Part shown: positions 8,944 to 18,164 of the stretch, in pieces
How positions within the stretch are numbered: position 1 is the stretch's first letter
Layout of the letters: every line of letters begins with the position of its first letter
Source of the DNA: Pikeienuella piscinae
Lineage (GTDB): Bacteria > Pseudomonadota > Alphaproteobacteria > Rhodobacterales > Rhodobacteraceae
Direction: 5' to 3'
Assembly: GCF_011044155.1 (NCBI RefSeq)
Contig: NZ_CP049056.1
Coordinates: 3,910,001 to 3,974,000 of the forward strand
Length of the DNA: 64,000 nucleotides
Position numbers and translations under genes: made by a program
Notes under the pieces: model-generated
Told to the model about the DNA's origin: nothing
Databases searched by the model: none
What the model saw: only the letters and a program-made list of their open reading frames with translations

Positions 8944-9968
8944 AAGGCCGGCTGATCGCGCTTCACTCCGGCCCGCCTGGCATGGCCGCGCTGGTCGTCG
9001 ACGGCCGACTGGAGGATCTTCTGGTTGACGCGCCGGAGGATGGCGCGCCGCGGATTGAAGAGATCCATCGCGTCCGTGTGCGGCGGGTGATGGCGAAACA
9101 GGGCGCCGCGCTTGTCAAGCTCGCGGGCGGTGGCGACGGCTATCTCCGCGAGGCGCCCGAGGTCGCGGAGGGGGATCTGGTGCTCGCCGAGGTCACGGGC
9201 TTCGCCGAGGATGGCAAGGCCGCGCCCATGACCGGCCGCAGGCTCCATCGAGGCCGCCTTGCGATTCTGACTCCGCTTTCGCCGGGCGTTAACGTCGCGC
9301 GTGGAGTGAAAGACAGGGCGGAGCGCGAGCGGCTGGCCGGCATCGGCGCGGACGCGCTCGGCGATTCCGGCACCGGGCTGATCCTGCGAAGCGCGGCTTC
9401 CGGCGCCGATGCGGAAGCGATTACGGAGGAGGCCGCGCGCCTTCTCGCCCGAGAGGCGGAACTAGCGGCGGGAGGGCCGCCTGGCCGGCTTCTGAGCGCG
9501 CCGGATGTCGCGGCGCTCGGGCTTCGCGAATGGGACGCCGAGAATGTGATCGGCGAGCCCGATGCGTTTGACCGGCTTGGTCTTTGGGAGGAGATCGAAC
9601 GTATTCGGGGCGCGCGCGCCCCCCTTGAGCGCGGCGCCTGGATGGCCGTCGAGCCGACCGCCGCGCTCATCGCCATCGATGTGAACACGGGGGCGGACAC
9701 CGCGCCTGACGCCGCCGCCCGCGCCAATCTGGCCGCCGCCGCTGATCTGCCACGGCAATTGCGGTTGCGCGGTCTGGGCGGACAAGTGGTCGTCGACTTC
9801 GCGCCGATGCGCAAGGCGGACCGCAAGGCGGTCGAGGTCGTGCTGACGCGCGCGCTCGCCGCCGATCCGGTGCGGACCACGCTCGCCGGCTGGACCCCGC
9901 TTGGCCATCTCGAACTGATCCGCAAGAGGGAGCGCCGCCCGGTCGCGCCGCTGTTGAAAGATGTCTGA
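8940..9968 (+). CDS. Short ribonuclease E/G family protein
   Basis: A 342-residue protein matching the catalytic core of RNase E/G, endoribonucleases for rRNA and mRNA processing. An S1-like segment is visible at about residues 43-100 ([18 protein letters not shown]). The two metal-binding aspartates of the DNase-I-like domain appear as D247 (LIAIDVNTG) and D286 (VVVDFAPM). It is much shorter than E. coli RNase G (489) or RNase E (1061) and has no Cys-x-x-Cys zinc link, which in those enzymes holds the tetramer together. I start it at the ATG overlapping the maf stop. The last 8 bases overlap yacG. Confidence 0.88.
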   Translation: MKGRLIALHSGPPGMAALVVDGRLEDLLVDAPEDGAPRIEEIHRVRVRRVMAKQGAALVKLAGGGDGYLREAPEVAEGDLVLAEVTGFAEDGKAAPMTGRRLHRGRLAILTPLSPGVNVARGVKDRAERERLAGIGADALGDSGTGLILRSAASGADAEAITEEAARLLAREAELAAGGPPGRLLSAPDVAALGLREWDAENVIGEPDAFDRLGLWEEIERIRGARAPLERGAWMAVEPTAALIAIDVNTGADTAPDAAARANLAAAADLPRQLRLRGLGGQVVVDFAPMRKADRKAVEVVLTRALAADPVRTTLAGWTPLGHLELIRKRERRPVAPLLKDV

Positions 9969-10125
9969 ATGCCCGATCTGCGGCGCCCCGACCGAGACGC
10001 GATGGCGCCCGTTCTGTTCGAAACGCTGCGCCGATATCGATCTCGGCCGCTGGTTGACCGGCGCCTATGCGGTCCCCGTGGACGAGACGGAGGATGACGA
10101 GCCGGACAGAGAGCGCGAGCGATAG
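9961..10125 (+). CDS. yacG: YacG-type zinc-binding protein (DNA gyrase inhibitor)
   Basis: A 54-residue protein with four cysteines in the YacG pattern: C4-x2-C7 and C19-x3-C23, then the conserved [10 protein letters not shown] segment and an acidic tail ([10 protein letters not shown]). E. coli YacG binds GyrB and blocks its DNA binding. The ATG overlaps the end of the RNase gene by 8 bases, so expression is probably coupled. The RNase lacks its own zinc link, which makes this neighbour more interesting, but I have no evidence that they interact. Confidence 0.93.
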   Translation: MSECPICGAPTETRWRPFCSKRCADIDLGRWLTGAYAVPVDETEDDEPDRERER

Positions 10126-10430
10126 GCGACGGTCGCGCGATGCGCACGCCATTCGCACGAATTCGCGACCCTGCTCGCGTCGCCGGCTGCGTCGAAATGA
10201 TCCGGCTCGCGCTTCAACCCGGCCTTGCGCGGTCGCCTGTCGCTGATACGCTTCGGTAATTCACCGATTTCTTTGACGCTGCAGCGCCGGTTCGGGAGTC
10301 CGGACGCTGCGTGATGTGGCGTGAGGGAATCGTGGCGACGCCTTCGCCGCAGCTTCGTTGCGGTTGAACGTGCGCGGCGGCGCGCTAGTGAATTGATGAG
10401 CGGAAGTGCGACCGAGTCGGGAGAGACCAG
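10126..10430. other. Intergenic stretch with one strong stem-loop, no gene seen
   Basis: No convincing coding frame or tRNA. At 10281-10310 there is a hairpin with arms GCAGCG+CCGG and CCGG+A+CGCTGC around a 9-base loop, with one bulged A. No T-run follows on either strand. It lies about 120 bases ahead of the cytochrome gene and after yacG; it might be a factor-assisted terminator or a leader element. Confidence 0.45.
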
Positions 10431-10817
10431 GTGAACATGATGAGACAATGCGCGGCGCTGACGATGGCGCTTGTTCTGGCTGCGGGCGGCGCGCTCGCCG
10501 ACGGAAACCCGGAGAAGGGCGAGAAAGTATTTCGGAAGTGCAAGGCCTGCCACATGGTCGGGCCTGACGCCAAGAACCGGGTCGGCCCGATCCTGAACGG
10601 CGTGGTCGGCGCGAATCCCGCCTCGCATGAGGGTTACAAGTATTCCTCCGCGATGGAGGCGTTCAGGGATAGCGGCGCGGTCTGGGACGAGGCGACGCTC
10701 GACAAGTATCTGACCAAGCCGCGGGATCTTGTCCCAAAGACGAAAATGTCCTTCGCGGGGCTTCGGAAGGAAGAGGATCGACAGAATGTCATCGCCTATC
10801 TCAAGGCGCATGAATGA
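10431..10817 (+). CDS. Class I c-type cytochrome, exported
   Basis: A 128-residue single-haem cytochrome c. A signal peptide (residues about 1-23, ending ALA before DGNPEKGE) directs it to the periplasm. The haem motif is CKACH at residues 37-41 and the probable axial methionine is in the KTKMSFAGL segment near the C-terminus. The fold and length match cytochrome c2/c550, small electron carriers of the periplasm. I prefer the GTG at 10431 because GGAG lies at 10420-10423 with ideal 7-base spacing; the ATG at 10437 is 13 bases away. It converges on the formaldehyde-oxidation genes; in methylotrophic relatives a cytochrome gene often sits near these, but a functional link here is inference. Confidence 0.92.
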   Translation: MNMMRQCAALTMALVLAAGGALADGNPEKGEKVFRKCKACHMVGPDAKNRVGPILNGVVGANPASHEGYKYSSAMEAFRDSGAVWDEATLDKYLTKPRDLVPKTKMSFAGLRKEEDRQNVIAYLKAHE

Positions 10818-10995
10818 CCGAGGGGGCGTCTTCGCGATGAGCCGTCGAATCCGCCCTGTTGCGGGATGCGGCGCTTCAGCATGTAGCTGAACGCCTGCGG
10901 CGGGGCCGCTTCAGCGGCGCCGCCCATGCCGCCCCGGGCCGGTCGATGCTCCGGTCCAAGTTCCGCCGCCATCCACAGCGATCAAGACCGGATGC

Positions 10996-11014
10996 GCGGC
11001 GCAACGAGCGCCGC
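10996..11014 (-). terminator. GC hairpin just after fghA
   Basis: A perfect 7-bp stem GCGGCGC/GCGCCGC with a 5-base loop lies 3 bases beyond the fghA stop codon. There is no T-run, so it would be a weak or Rho-assisted terminator of the frmA-fghA unit. Confidence 0.4.
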
Positions 11015-11017
11015 CGC

Positions 11018-11842
11018 TCAGAGCCGGTCGGCGTGCCAGCGGACGTGATCCTCCATGAAACTGGCGATGAAATTATAGGAGTGGTCGTAGCCCTCCTGGG
11101 CGCGAAAGACATGCGCCGTGCGTGTCTCGACCAGCGCGGCGGCGAACGCGTCGGGCCGAAGCAGGTCGAGGAATTCGTCGTTCAGCCCCTGGTCGATCAG
11201 GACGTCCCGCGCCCAGCCGCGTTCGCGCAGGAGGAGTGTGGCGTCATGCGCGGCCCAGGCGCTTTCATCCGTCCCCAGATAGGCGGCGAACTGCTTGCGC
11301 CCCCAATCGGATTTCGTCGGATGGGCGATCGGCGCGAAGGCGGAGAGCGAGCGGAAGAGATCGGGATTCTTCATCGCCAGCACCAGCGCGCCATGACCGC
11401 CCATCGAATGGCCGGTGACGCCCATGCGGGCGCTGTCGATCGGGAAATTTCCGGTCAGAACGTCCGCCAACTCGTCCGTCAGGTAGGACGCCATGGCGAA
11501 ATGCTGCGACCAGGGCGCCTCGCTCGCGTCCAGATAGAACCCCGCGCCCTGACCGAGGTCGTAGGCCTCGTCATTCGCCACGCCTTCGCCGCGCGGCGAG
11601 GTGTCGGGAAAGACCAGCGCCAATCCGTGGCGCGCGGCATGGGCCTGCGCCCCGGCCTTGGTCATCGCGTTCTCGTGGGTGCAGGTCAGCCCGGAGAGGA
11701 ACCAGAGGCAGGGAACCGGCCCTTTCTTCGCCGCGGGCGGCAGATAGACCGCGAAGGTCATCTCGCAGTTCGTCTTGCCGGACCTGTGGCGATGCACCGT
11801 GAGCCGGCCGCCGAAGGACCGCGATTCCGAAACCTGTTCCAC
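11018..11842 (-). CDS. fghA: S-formylglutathione hydrolase
   Basis: A 274-residue esterase-D-family serine hydrolase that splits S-formylglutathione into formate and glutathione, the second step of glutathione-dependent formaldehyde oxidation. Early FLSGLTCTHENAMTK, the nucleophile elbow GHSMGGHG (Ser146), the acid region DQGLNDEFL and catalytic His in EGYDHSYNF are all present. The frame is open from a TTG at 11866, but I choose the GTG at 11842: GGAG lies 8 bases upstream and homologs begin at this point. It is 20 bases downstream of frmA, its pathway partner. Confidence 0.95.
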   Translation of the reverse strand: MEQVSESRSFGGRLTVHRHRSGKTNCEMTFAVYLPPAAKKGPVPCLWFLSGLTCTHENAMTKAGAQAHAARHGLALVFPDTSPRGEGVANDEAYDLGQGAGFYLDASEAPWSQHFAMASYLTDELADVLTGNFPIDSARMGVTGHSMGGHGALVLAMKNPDLFRSLSAFAPIAHPTKSDWGRKQFAAYLGTDESAWAAHDATLLLRERGWARDVLIDQGLNDEFLDLLRPDAFAAALVETRTAHVFRAQEGYDHSYNFIASFMEDHVRWHADRL

Positions 11843-11862
11843 CGCCCGTTCTCCCCGCCCGG

Positions 11863-12972
11863 TCAATACAGCACGACGCCTCTGATGCTTTCGCCCTTAT
11901 GCATCAGGTCAAACCCCTTGTTGATGTCTTCGAGCGGCATCGTGTGCGTGATCATCGGGTCGATTTCGATCTTCCCGTCCATGTACCAGTCGACGATCTT
12001 CGGCACGTCGGTGCGCCCCCGCGCGCCGCCGAAGGCGGTGCCTTTCCAGGTGCGTCCGGTCACCAGCTGGAAGGGTCGGGTCGAAATCTCCGCCCCCGCC
12101 GGCGCGACGCCGATGATCACGCTCACCCCCCAGCCCTTGTGCGCGCATTCGAGCGCGTCGCGCATCACCTTCACATTGCCGGTTGCGTCGAAGGTGTAGT
12201 CCGCGCCGCCCTTGGTGAGGTTGACGAGATAGGGGACGAGATCGCCCCCGACCTCTGTCGGGTTGACGAAATGCGTCATTCCGAAGCGCCTCGCCATTTC
12301 CTCCCGGCCGGGGTTCAGATCCACCCCGACGATCATGTCCGCTCCGGCGAGGCGAAGCCCCTGGATCACGTTCAGGCCGATCCCGCCGAGCCCGAAGACC
12401 ACGCAGCGCGAGCCGATCTCCACCTTCGCGGTGTTGATCACCGCGCCGATCCCGGTCGTGACTCCGCAGCCGATATAGCAGACCTTGTCGAAGGGCGCGT
12501 CTTCGCGAATCTTCGCCGCCGCGATCTCCGGCATCACCGTGTAATTGGAGAAGGTAGAGGTGCCCATGTAGTGGAAGACCGGCTTCCCATCGAGGCTGAA
12601 CCGGCTGCTCCCGTCCGGCATCAGGCCCTTTCCCTGCGTCTCGCGGACAGCCTGGCAGAGATTGGTCTTCGGATTGAGGCAATATTCGCATTCGCGGCAT
12701 TCGGGCGTGTAGAGCGGGATGACGTGGTCGCCCTTTTTCAGCGATTTAACGCCCGGCCCGACTTCGACGACCACGCCGGCGCCCTCATGTCCGAGGATCG
12801 CCGGAAAGATCCCCTCCGGGTCGGCGCCCGAGCGCGTGAACTCGTCCGTATGGCAGAGCCCCGTCGCCTTGATCTCGACCAGCACCTCGCCTTCGCGCGG
12901 CCCCTCGAGATCGACATCCGCGATTTCCAGGGGCGCCCCGGACGCCATCGCAACCGCCGCACGTGATTTCAT
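11863..12972 (-). CDS. frmA: S-(hydroxymethyl)glutathione dehydrogenase / class III alcohol dehydrogenase
   Basis: A 369-residue zinc-dependent MDR enzyme that oxidises the spontaneous formaldehyde-glutathione adduct with NAD+. The catalytic zinc site ([10 protein letters not shown] and GHEGAG), the four-cysteine structural zinc loop ([15 protein letters not shown]) and the NAD-binding [12 protein letters not shown] are seen. The frame stays open far upstream, but the ATG at 12970-12972 starts at the family-typical MKSRAAVAM with AAGG 7 bases before it. It is the first gene of the frmA-fghA unit. The long upstream region may hold its promoter, but I see no clear regulator gene. Confidence 0.96.
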   Translation of the reverse strand: MKSRAAVAMASGAPLEIADVDLEGPREGEVLVEIKATGLCHTDEFTRSGADPEGIFPAILGHEGAGVVVEVGPGVKSLKKGDHVIPLYTPECRECEYCLNPKTNLCQAVRETQGKGLMPDGSSRFSLDGKPVFHYMGTSTFSNYTVMPEIAAAKIREDAPFDKVCYIGCGVTTGIGAVINTAKVEIGSRCVVFGLGGIGLNVIQGLRLAGADMIVGVDLNPGREEMARRFGMTHFVNPTEVGGDLVPYLVNLTKGGADYTFDATGNVKVMRDALECAHKGWGVSVIIGVAPAGAEISTRPFQLVTGRTWKGTAFGGARGRTDVPKIVDWYMDGKIEIDPMITHTMPLEDINKGFDLMHKGESIRGVVLY

Positions 12973-13547
12973 GACGCAACCTTTCCAGACTGTTGGCTCC
13001 GACCGGCGCCGGATTTCCGGGCCACGATAGCCCGCCGCCGCGGTATCCGAAACCCGCAAGAGCGCGCCGCGACAGACCGTCCTGAACCTGAATGCGCGGG
13101 ACGCCATGTAACTGTCGTCCGCATCGCGTGGGTCCGGTTCGATACCGAACGGAGCCTTCGCGACGGCGCCGGATCGCCAGTGCCTGATGGAGGAGTCGAT
13201 GCTCGCGGCGGGACTCCGCTCCGAATCCCTCGCCCTGGAAATTCTTCCAGCCGCGGCTGGAGGGTGAAATGGCGGTTTCGATCCGGCCAATCCGGCTTTG
13301 ACGTGACGAGGATGCCGCAAATGCGGGCAATGTCGCGGTCAGCGCAGCCCCTGCGCGCTCCAGCCGCACGTGTCGGCGACGGGTGCGGCGCGGGCCGGGG
13401 CGCGCGGCCTGATCGGCGCAGCTATCGACAGTCCAACCCCCTGGCGCGTTCGGGTCCATGCGCCTCCGTGCTGGGCGGGGCCGAGGGTCGGTCAACGGCG
13501 CGGCGCGTATCGTCCAGCCGCCGCCTCCGGTGTTTGGGCCGAACGCC
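12973..13547. other. 575-base stretch without a recognisable gene
   Basis: Open frames exist on both strands here, but their translations are Arg/Pro/Ala-rich and resemble no family I know, as expected of chance frames at high GC. It separates frmA from the broken mscS gene. It should carry the frmA promoter; I could not pick out a convincing -35/-10 pair. Confidence 0.4.
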
Positions 13548-15540
13548 TCAACCCGGCGCGACGCCGAGCGGATCGCCCGAATCGAGCGTGATGGAGGGGC
13601 GGTGCAGTTCGATCCCGTTATTGCGGAACGCCTGTTGCAGCGCGGCGTAGGCCTTGCGTCTGATCGTGAACTGTTGGCCGGGCTTGCACATGTATTTCAC
13701 GCCGATCTCGAAGCTCTGGCCCTTGATCGCGACCGCGCCCTGGCTTTTCATCGGTTCGATGAACTTGCCTTCGAGTTCCGGATCCTCCAGCAATTCGACC
13801 CCGACCCTCTTCACCAGTTTGCGGACCTTCTCGACATCGGTCTCGACGGGAACGTGGAATGTGAACTTGATCTTCACCCAGTCGCGCGAATGGTTCTGGA
13901 CTGTGCCCATCGAGGAGAACGGCACCGTGAAGACCGGACCGCGATGATGGCGAAGCCGGGTCGGACGGATCTAGATCTGCTCAACCACGCCCTTGCCCTC
14001 ATCGGTCTCGACATATTCGCCGACGCGAAACGCGTCCTCGTGGAGGTAGAAGAACCCGCTGATCATGTCGGCGACGAACTTTTGCGAGCCGAAGCCGATG
14101 GCGAGTCCGAATATGCCGGCCCCGGCGATCATCGGGCCGATATTCACCCCGAGCGAAGAGAGTGCGATCATCACGGTGATGGAGAAGATCAGCACCAGCA
14201 GGAATCCGCGCAGCACCGGCAGCGCCGTGCCGAGGCGGGGGCCTTCCTTGCCCAGCCCCTCGCCGTCTTCGTCACCGTCTCCGTCGGCTTCGGCGGGTTG
14301 ATAGGCCGCGATGAAGGATTTCACCACGCGCTAGGCGGAAATACCGATGATTACGACGCAGGCCGCCGACACCAGCGCCGGCGCGAGGCCTGCGATCCCG
14401 GTCGCGCCGGAAGAATCGAACGGGTTGATGTTCCAGCTTTGAGCAGGAGCGCGGCGGCGATGATGATCGCGCCGCCCTCGGCCAGCGCGAACCATCCCTC
14501 CAGCGCCGGGCGGCGCTCGGGCGCGGCGCCCGCCAGTTTTTCCTTCTTCAGCGCGCCGATTCCCCCGACGACGAACGGCGTCAGAAAGAAGATCAGGAGA
14601 GAACCGGAGAAGCCGGCGTCGCGCTCCAGGCCGAGGATCAACCCGATGCCCGCGACCGCGGATGTCAGCGCCAGCGCCGAAGCGAGAAACGGCCAGAAAT
14701 GGGCGAGGTCCGCGATGGGGCGTCCGAAGAGCTTCAGGTGGCTCCACGTTCTGGAGATCAGCGATGTGAATTCGTCCCTGACATGGAAGAACGCCAGAGT
14801 GTAGGTGAGCCACCAGACCAGCATCATGCCGATATTGAGCAGGTCGTCCTCCGGCCCGCTCACGATGAGCGTCTCTACAATGCTCAGCACGCCCCTGAGC
14901 GCGCCGATTAAGTAGAAGAGGAGAATGAACGTGGCTCCGATCTTCCTCGCCGCCGCGTTGTCGATCGCCGCCAGCCGTCGCGGCGGGTCATACGATGCGA
15001 AGATCAGGTCCGCGAATGTGTACATCGCCCGTTGAACGAGGACGATCGCCAGGACGCCGGTGAAGAGATCGCGGGCGCCGCCTTCCGGCAGGAATATGCG
15101 CGAGAGGGCGACGGCGATGAGGACGAACGCCCCGATGGATACGACGCGGCCCACCAGCCGACCAACGCCGCCATCAGCCGGCTCGAGAATGCGGGGCTCG
15201 CCGGCGCGCCGACACGCGGCGTGATCTGGCGCAGGATGTGTTCGGCCGCATACGCCGCGGCGAGGATCGCGATCGCCGTCAGCGCCAGAGATATCACCGT
15301 GGAGCCGGTCTCCGCCCGCAGCGGCGCGACGCCGGACCGCAGCGCCGCCGGCAGGATGTGCAGATCGGCGACGGCCCGGTCCAGCGCCCCGGCGAGCCAG
15401 CCGACCGTCTGCTCCGGTCTGGCGTCCGCCGCGCTTTCGACCACGGTTGCGGGGCCGGCGGCGTCCATGATCGCCTTCAGTCGCACGGGCGAGATATCCG
15501 CGGGCGGCACTATTGAAATCTCGCCGGCCATCAATATCAC
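13548..15540 (-). pseudogene. MscS-family mechanosensitive channel, broken by two frameshifts and two amber codons
   Basis: Read together, the pieces make one MscS-like channel of about 660 residues. The N-terminal part (15540 to about 15160) is in one frame, the membrane region (about 15160 to 14440) in a second, and the rest in a third. In the third frame TAG codons interrupt at 14331-14333 (after VVIIGISA) and 13971-13973 (after KGVVEQI); reading resumes at once with RVVKSF and IRPTRLRHHRGPVF. The pore/TM3 segment (PMIAGAGIFGLAIGFGSQKFVADMISGFF) and the beta domain (NHSRDWVKIKFTFHVP) are still recognisable. Four independent lesions argue for a real pseudogene rather than a single sequencing error. 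Confidence 0.88.
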
Positions 15541-15736
15541 CTTCGGTCTGCACGGCGTGTCGATTGCCGAAGCGCCCTTCGTTCAATCTATACGATAGGG
15601 ATTCGCCATTTTTATTGTCTTTTTCCCGCTGACGGCGGCCTTTTCGCGCCTCATGACGCATCGCGCGCCGCCGGAGGCGGAGATGGCCCGGGCCGGGCGT
15701 CCTTGAAGCGCGCGAGCGAAGCGCCTGGAAGCGCAT

Positions 15737-15758
15737 CGGCCCGTGGATCCACGGGCCG
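15737..15758. repeat. 22-bp perfect palindrome, possible terminator
   Basis: CGGCCCGTGGA followed by its exact reverse complement, 26 bases past the stop codon of the repeat protein gene at 15785 (minus strand). There is no T-run, so if it terminates it is not a classic intrinsic terminator. A perfect palindrome without loop could also be a protein-binding site. Confidence 0.45.
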
Positions 15759-15784
15759 TGATGGAACGGGTTACGTCGCGCTGT

Positions 15785-18013
15785 TCACTCCGAAGGCTCG
15801 TAGGTGATCTCGATTTCCATGAGCGAGGGGTCGGGCGCGTCCGCCATCAGCGCCGCCGCCGCCGTCTCCATATCGAGCGGATGGTCGGCCTGGAGGCGCA
15901 CCTTGATGACTCCGGGGCGACCGAGATCGCCGAGCCGGGCGGCGATCGCATCATGGAGCCGCGCGCGGGGGCTGCCCGGCGTGAGCGGGGCCAGCGCGGC
16001 CGCCAGTTCAGTCAACCCCGCCTGGATCATCTCCTCCGGGGGCTGGTCCGTTTCGGCGGCGAATCCTTCGAGCGCCGCGCGGAGATACCCCATGTCGTTG
16101 ATCTCCATCGCCAGCATCTCCGGCTCGACCAGCACCGCCGCGCCGGCAGCGCCCATGGCGCCCACGCCTTCCGGCCAGAGCATCAGCGCGGTGAGGCCGA
16201 ACGCGATCTGGTTCTCGAATCCCAGGCCGATCTTCAGTTCGCGCCGCTCGTTGTCGACGCCGGCGCCGTCGGTGGGCGGCAGCAGGCTTACGGAGACCGA
16301 GAGCGGCGGCGGGTTTTCGATCTTGGGCAGCGGCGCGGCGCCCGCCGCGGCCGCCTCGCGCGACAGCGCGGCGTAGTCGATCCCGTCGAGCGTGACTGAA
16401 AAACGCTCCGGCGCGCCGTTGGCCTCAAGCCCGACGAGGTCGAGATGTGTGACGCGGATCGCGTCGATTCCGACCGGCGGTCGCTCGCCCGTCGGATCGT
16501 GGATCATCACGCCGGTCAGTGTGAAGCCGTCGGGGTCGACATCCTCGCGCGTCTCAAATCTCAGAACTTCGGCGAGACCCATATCGCCGAGCATCAAATC
16601 GAGCGCCTGGCCGGCGGTGCTCATTTCAACCCCGGCGAAGGGGTTGAGCCGCAACTCGCCGCCATCGACCGTCGCGCCGATCTCCGGCCCCTCGCGCGAA
16701 ACCGCGAGCGCGCCGGGTGCGCCGCCGCCGCCGCCAAATGCGCCGACCCAGATCGCGTAATCTCCGGGCTGCGCGTCCGAGAGCCCGATTCCGGCGTTGG
16801 TTCCGTCGAAATCGTCGTTGCAGGTGATCGAGCCGTCCGGCGCGCTGACGAGCAGCGTCGTATCGGCGAGGGCGGAGCGCGCGAAAATCCAGAGAACCGG
16901 CTCGACCGCCGCAAGGCTGAGCGTCGCATCGGGACGCGAAGGCTCGATCAGGCCTGAGCAGCTATCGTCGAACTCCGATGCGAATGTTTCGCCGATGATC
17001 GCCACGTCCAGTTCCGCCTCGCCGCTTTCCGGCAGCTCAAGCCGTCCGAAAGCCGGCTCGGCGGCAGGGTCAAGCGCGGCGGCGCTCATCGTGTCGTCTC
17101 GTCCGCCGTCTTCGGGAGCGGAGCGTCCGACGAAGAGCGTCGCCGGCGCGCCTTCGCCGCCGGGGTACACCCCGAGCCAGATCGCGTAATCGCCGGCGGG
17201 CGCGTCGCCATAAACCAGCGCGGGGTCGTAGTTTACGGCGTCGTCATTGCAGGAGACGACGCCATCCGGACCGATGACCAGTAACGTGGTGTCGACATCC
17301 GCCGTCGCGCGAATGGCCAGCACGGGCTCCGGCGCCTCCAGCGTCAGCACCACGTCGGGGCGGGTCTGGTCGATCAAGCCGACGCAGTTCTGCCCGGCTT
17401 CGTCCGCCGGAACTTTCCCCGCCAGCGTCATCGGTTGCGCGGCTTCACCCTCGGCCGGCAGCGCGATCCGGCCGGACGCCGGTTCGGCCGCGGGGTCGAG
17501 GGGCGCTTCGCTCAACAGGGGCGGCAGGATCGACGGGTCGACGGTCAGACCGGCGCGGCCGGCGATCTCGCGTAGCGAAAGCTCCGCTTCCGCGATCAGG
17601 ACCACGCCGTCGAGCGCGGCGCCCGCTTCCGCTGCGAGCGGCCAGACCTGAATCTCGCCCTCCAGGGCGCGCGCCATCGGGAGGCGCGCGATGCCGAGCT
17701 GATCGGCCACGGCGCAGCCAAAGACGCCATCGGGACCGGCGACGAGCAGCCCGGCCGCGCCCTCGGCCACGCCATAGACGATCGCCGGCGCGCTCGGGTC
17801 GGACACCGCGATCAGAACCGCCGGCTCCGCGGGCGCGAAACCCGGACAGCCGCGGACGAAACCGGCGGCGGGCTCAGCCCCGGTCACGCTGAACCCGGCC
17901 TCGCCCGGTTCGGCCTGATAGGCCCCGGCGTAATCGAGTCGCTCCGCGGCCGTCGCGACGGCGGCGAGGGTCATGGCGACGAAAATGGTGAGGGCGCACT
18001 GGTACGGCTTCAT
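15785..18013 (-). CDS. Exported protein with internal repeats, function unknown
   Basis: A 742-residue protein starting MKPYQCALTIFVAMTLAA with an ATA^AE-type signal cleavage, hence periplasmic or secreted. Upstream in-frame ATG at 18079 would precede the signal peptide with 22 polar residues, so I use 18013. Two tandem units of about 130 residues (roughly residues 170-300 and 310-440) share the pattern DPAAEPA-GR--LP--GEA, C-GLI, RPD--L-L, EPVL-I, DTTLLV--PDG--CNDD and GDYAIW-G. A decayed third copy sits at the N-terminus (PAVLIAVSDP, GPDGVFGC). The units resemble the PPC-type beta-sandwich domains of exported enzymes. The C-terminal about 300 residues are helical and acidic and match nothing I know. 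Rich in Asp/Glu and almost lacking Lys, as in proteins of salty habitats. Confidence 0.75.
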   Translation of the reverse strand: MKPYQCALTIFVAMTLAAVATAAERLDYAGAYQAEPGEAGFSVTGAEPAAGFVRGCPGFAPAEPAVLIAVSDPSAPAIVYGVAEGAAGLLVAGPDGVFGCAVADQLGIARLPMARALEGEIQVWPLAAEAGAALDGVVLIAEAELSLREIAGRAGLTVDPSILPPLLSEAPLDPAAEPASGRIALPAEGEAAQPMTLAGKVPADEAGQNCVGLIDQTRPDVVLTLEAPEPVLAIRATADVDTTLLVIGPDGVVSCNDDAVNYDPALVYGDAPAGDYAIWLGVYPGGEGAPATLFVGRSAPEDGGRDDTMSAAALDPAAEPAFGRLELPESGEAELDVAIIGETFASEFDDSCSGLIEPSRPDATLSLAAVEPVLWIFARSALADTTLLVSAPDGSITCNDDFDGTNAGIGLSDAQPGDYAIWVGAFGGGGGAPGALAVSREGPEIGATVDGGELRLNPFAGVEMSTAGQALDLMLGDMGLAEVLRFETREDVDPDGFTLTGVMIHDPTGERPPVGIDAIRVTHLDLVGLEANGAPERFSVTLDGIDYAALSREAAAAGAAPLPKIENPPPLSVSVSLLPPTDGAGVDNERRELKIGLGFENQIAFGLTALMLWPEGVGAMGAAGAAVLVEPEMLAMEINDMGYLRAALEGFAAETDQPPEEMIQAGLTELAAALAPLTPGSPRARLHDAIAARLGDLGRPGVIKVRLQADHPLDMETAAAALMADAPDPSLMEIEITYEPSE

Positions 18014-18110
18014 CTCGACAACACCTTTTGGCTGGTTTCGAAACGGCACGTCGTCCGCGCAGTATCCCTCATACGCCATCGGGGTGGAAGGTTTTCCTTC
18101 GTGAATGCAA

Positions 18111-18145
18111 GGCGGGCGCGGAAAGCCTCGCTTTCCGCGCCCGCC
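18111..18145 (-). terminator. Strong hairpin ending the ectoine operon
   Basis: A perfect 16-bp stem (GGCGGGCGCGGAAAGC and its complement) with a 3-base loop lies 20 bases beyond the stop codon of the aspartokinase gene, the last gene of ectABC-ask. On the minus strand it is followed by TTGCATTC, only a weak T-run. Confidence 0.7.
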
Positions 18146-18164
18146 CGTCGCCGTCGAGGCGTCC

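Noticed and set aside
10281-10310. Possible tRNA T-arm (GGTTCGGGAG) within a hairpin
   Set aside because: No acceptor stem, anticodon arm or D arm can be drawn around it; it is a simple stem-loop.
13180-13650. Plus-strand 156-codon open frame in the frmA-mscS gap
   Set aside because: Arg/Ala/Pro-rich translation with no similarity, no ribosome site, and it runs into the antisense of the pseudogene.
13971-14333. Two in-frame TAG codons as recoded (pyrrolysine or suppressed) sites
   Set aside because: The same gene also has two frameshifts, and neither TAG falls at an active-site position; decay explains all four lesions.
15737-15758. Insertion-sequence end or recombination site
   Set aside because: The palindrome has no partner copy, no flanking direct repeats and no transposase or integrase gene nearby.
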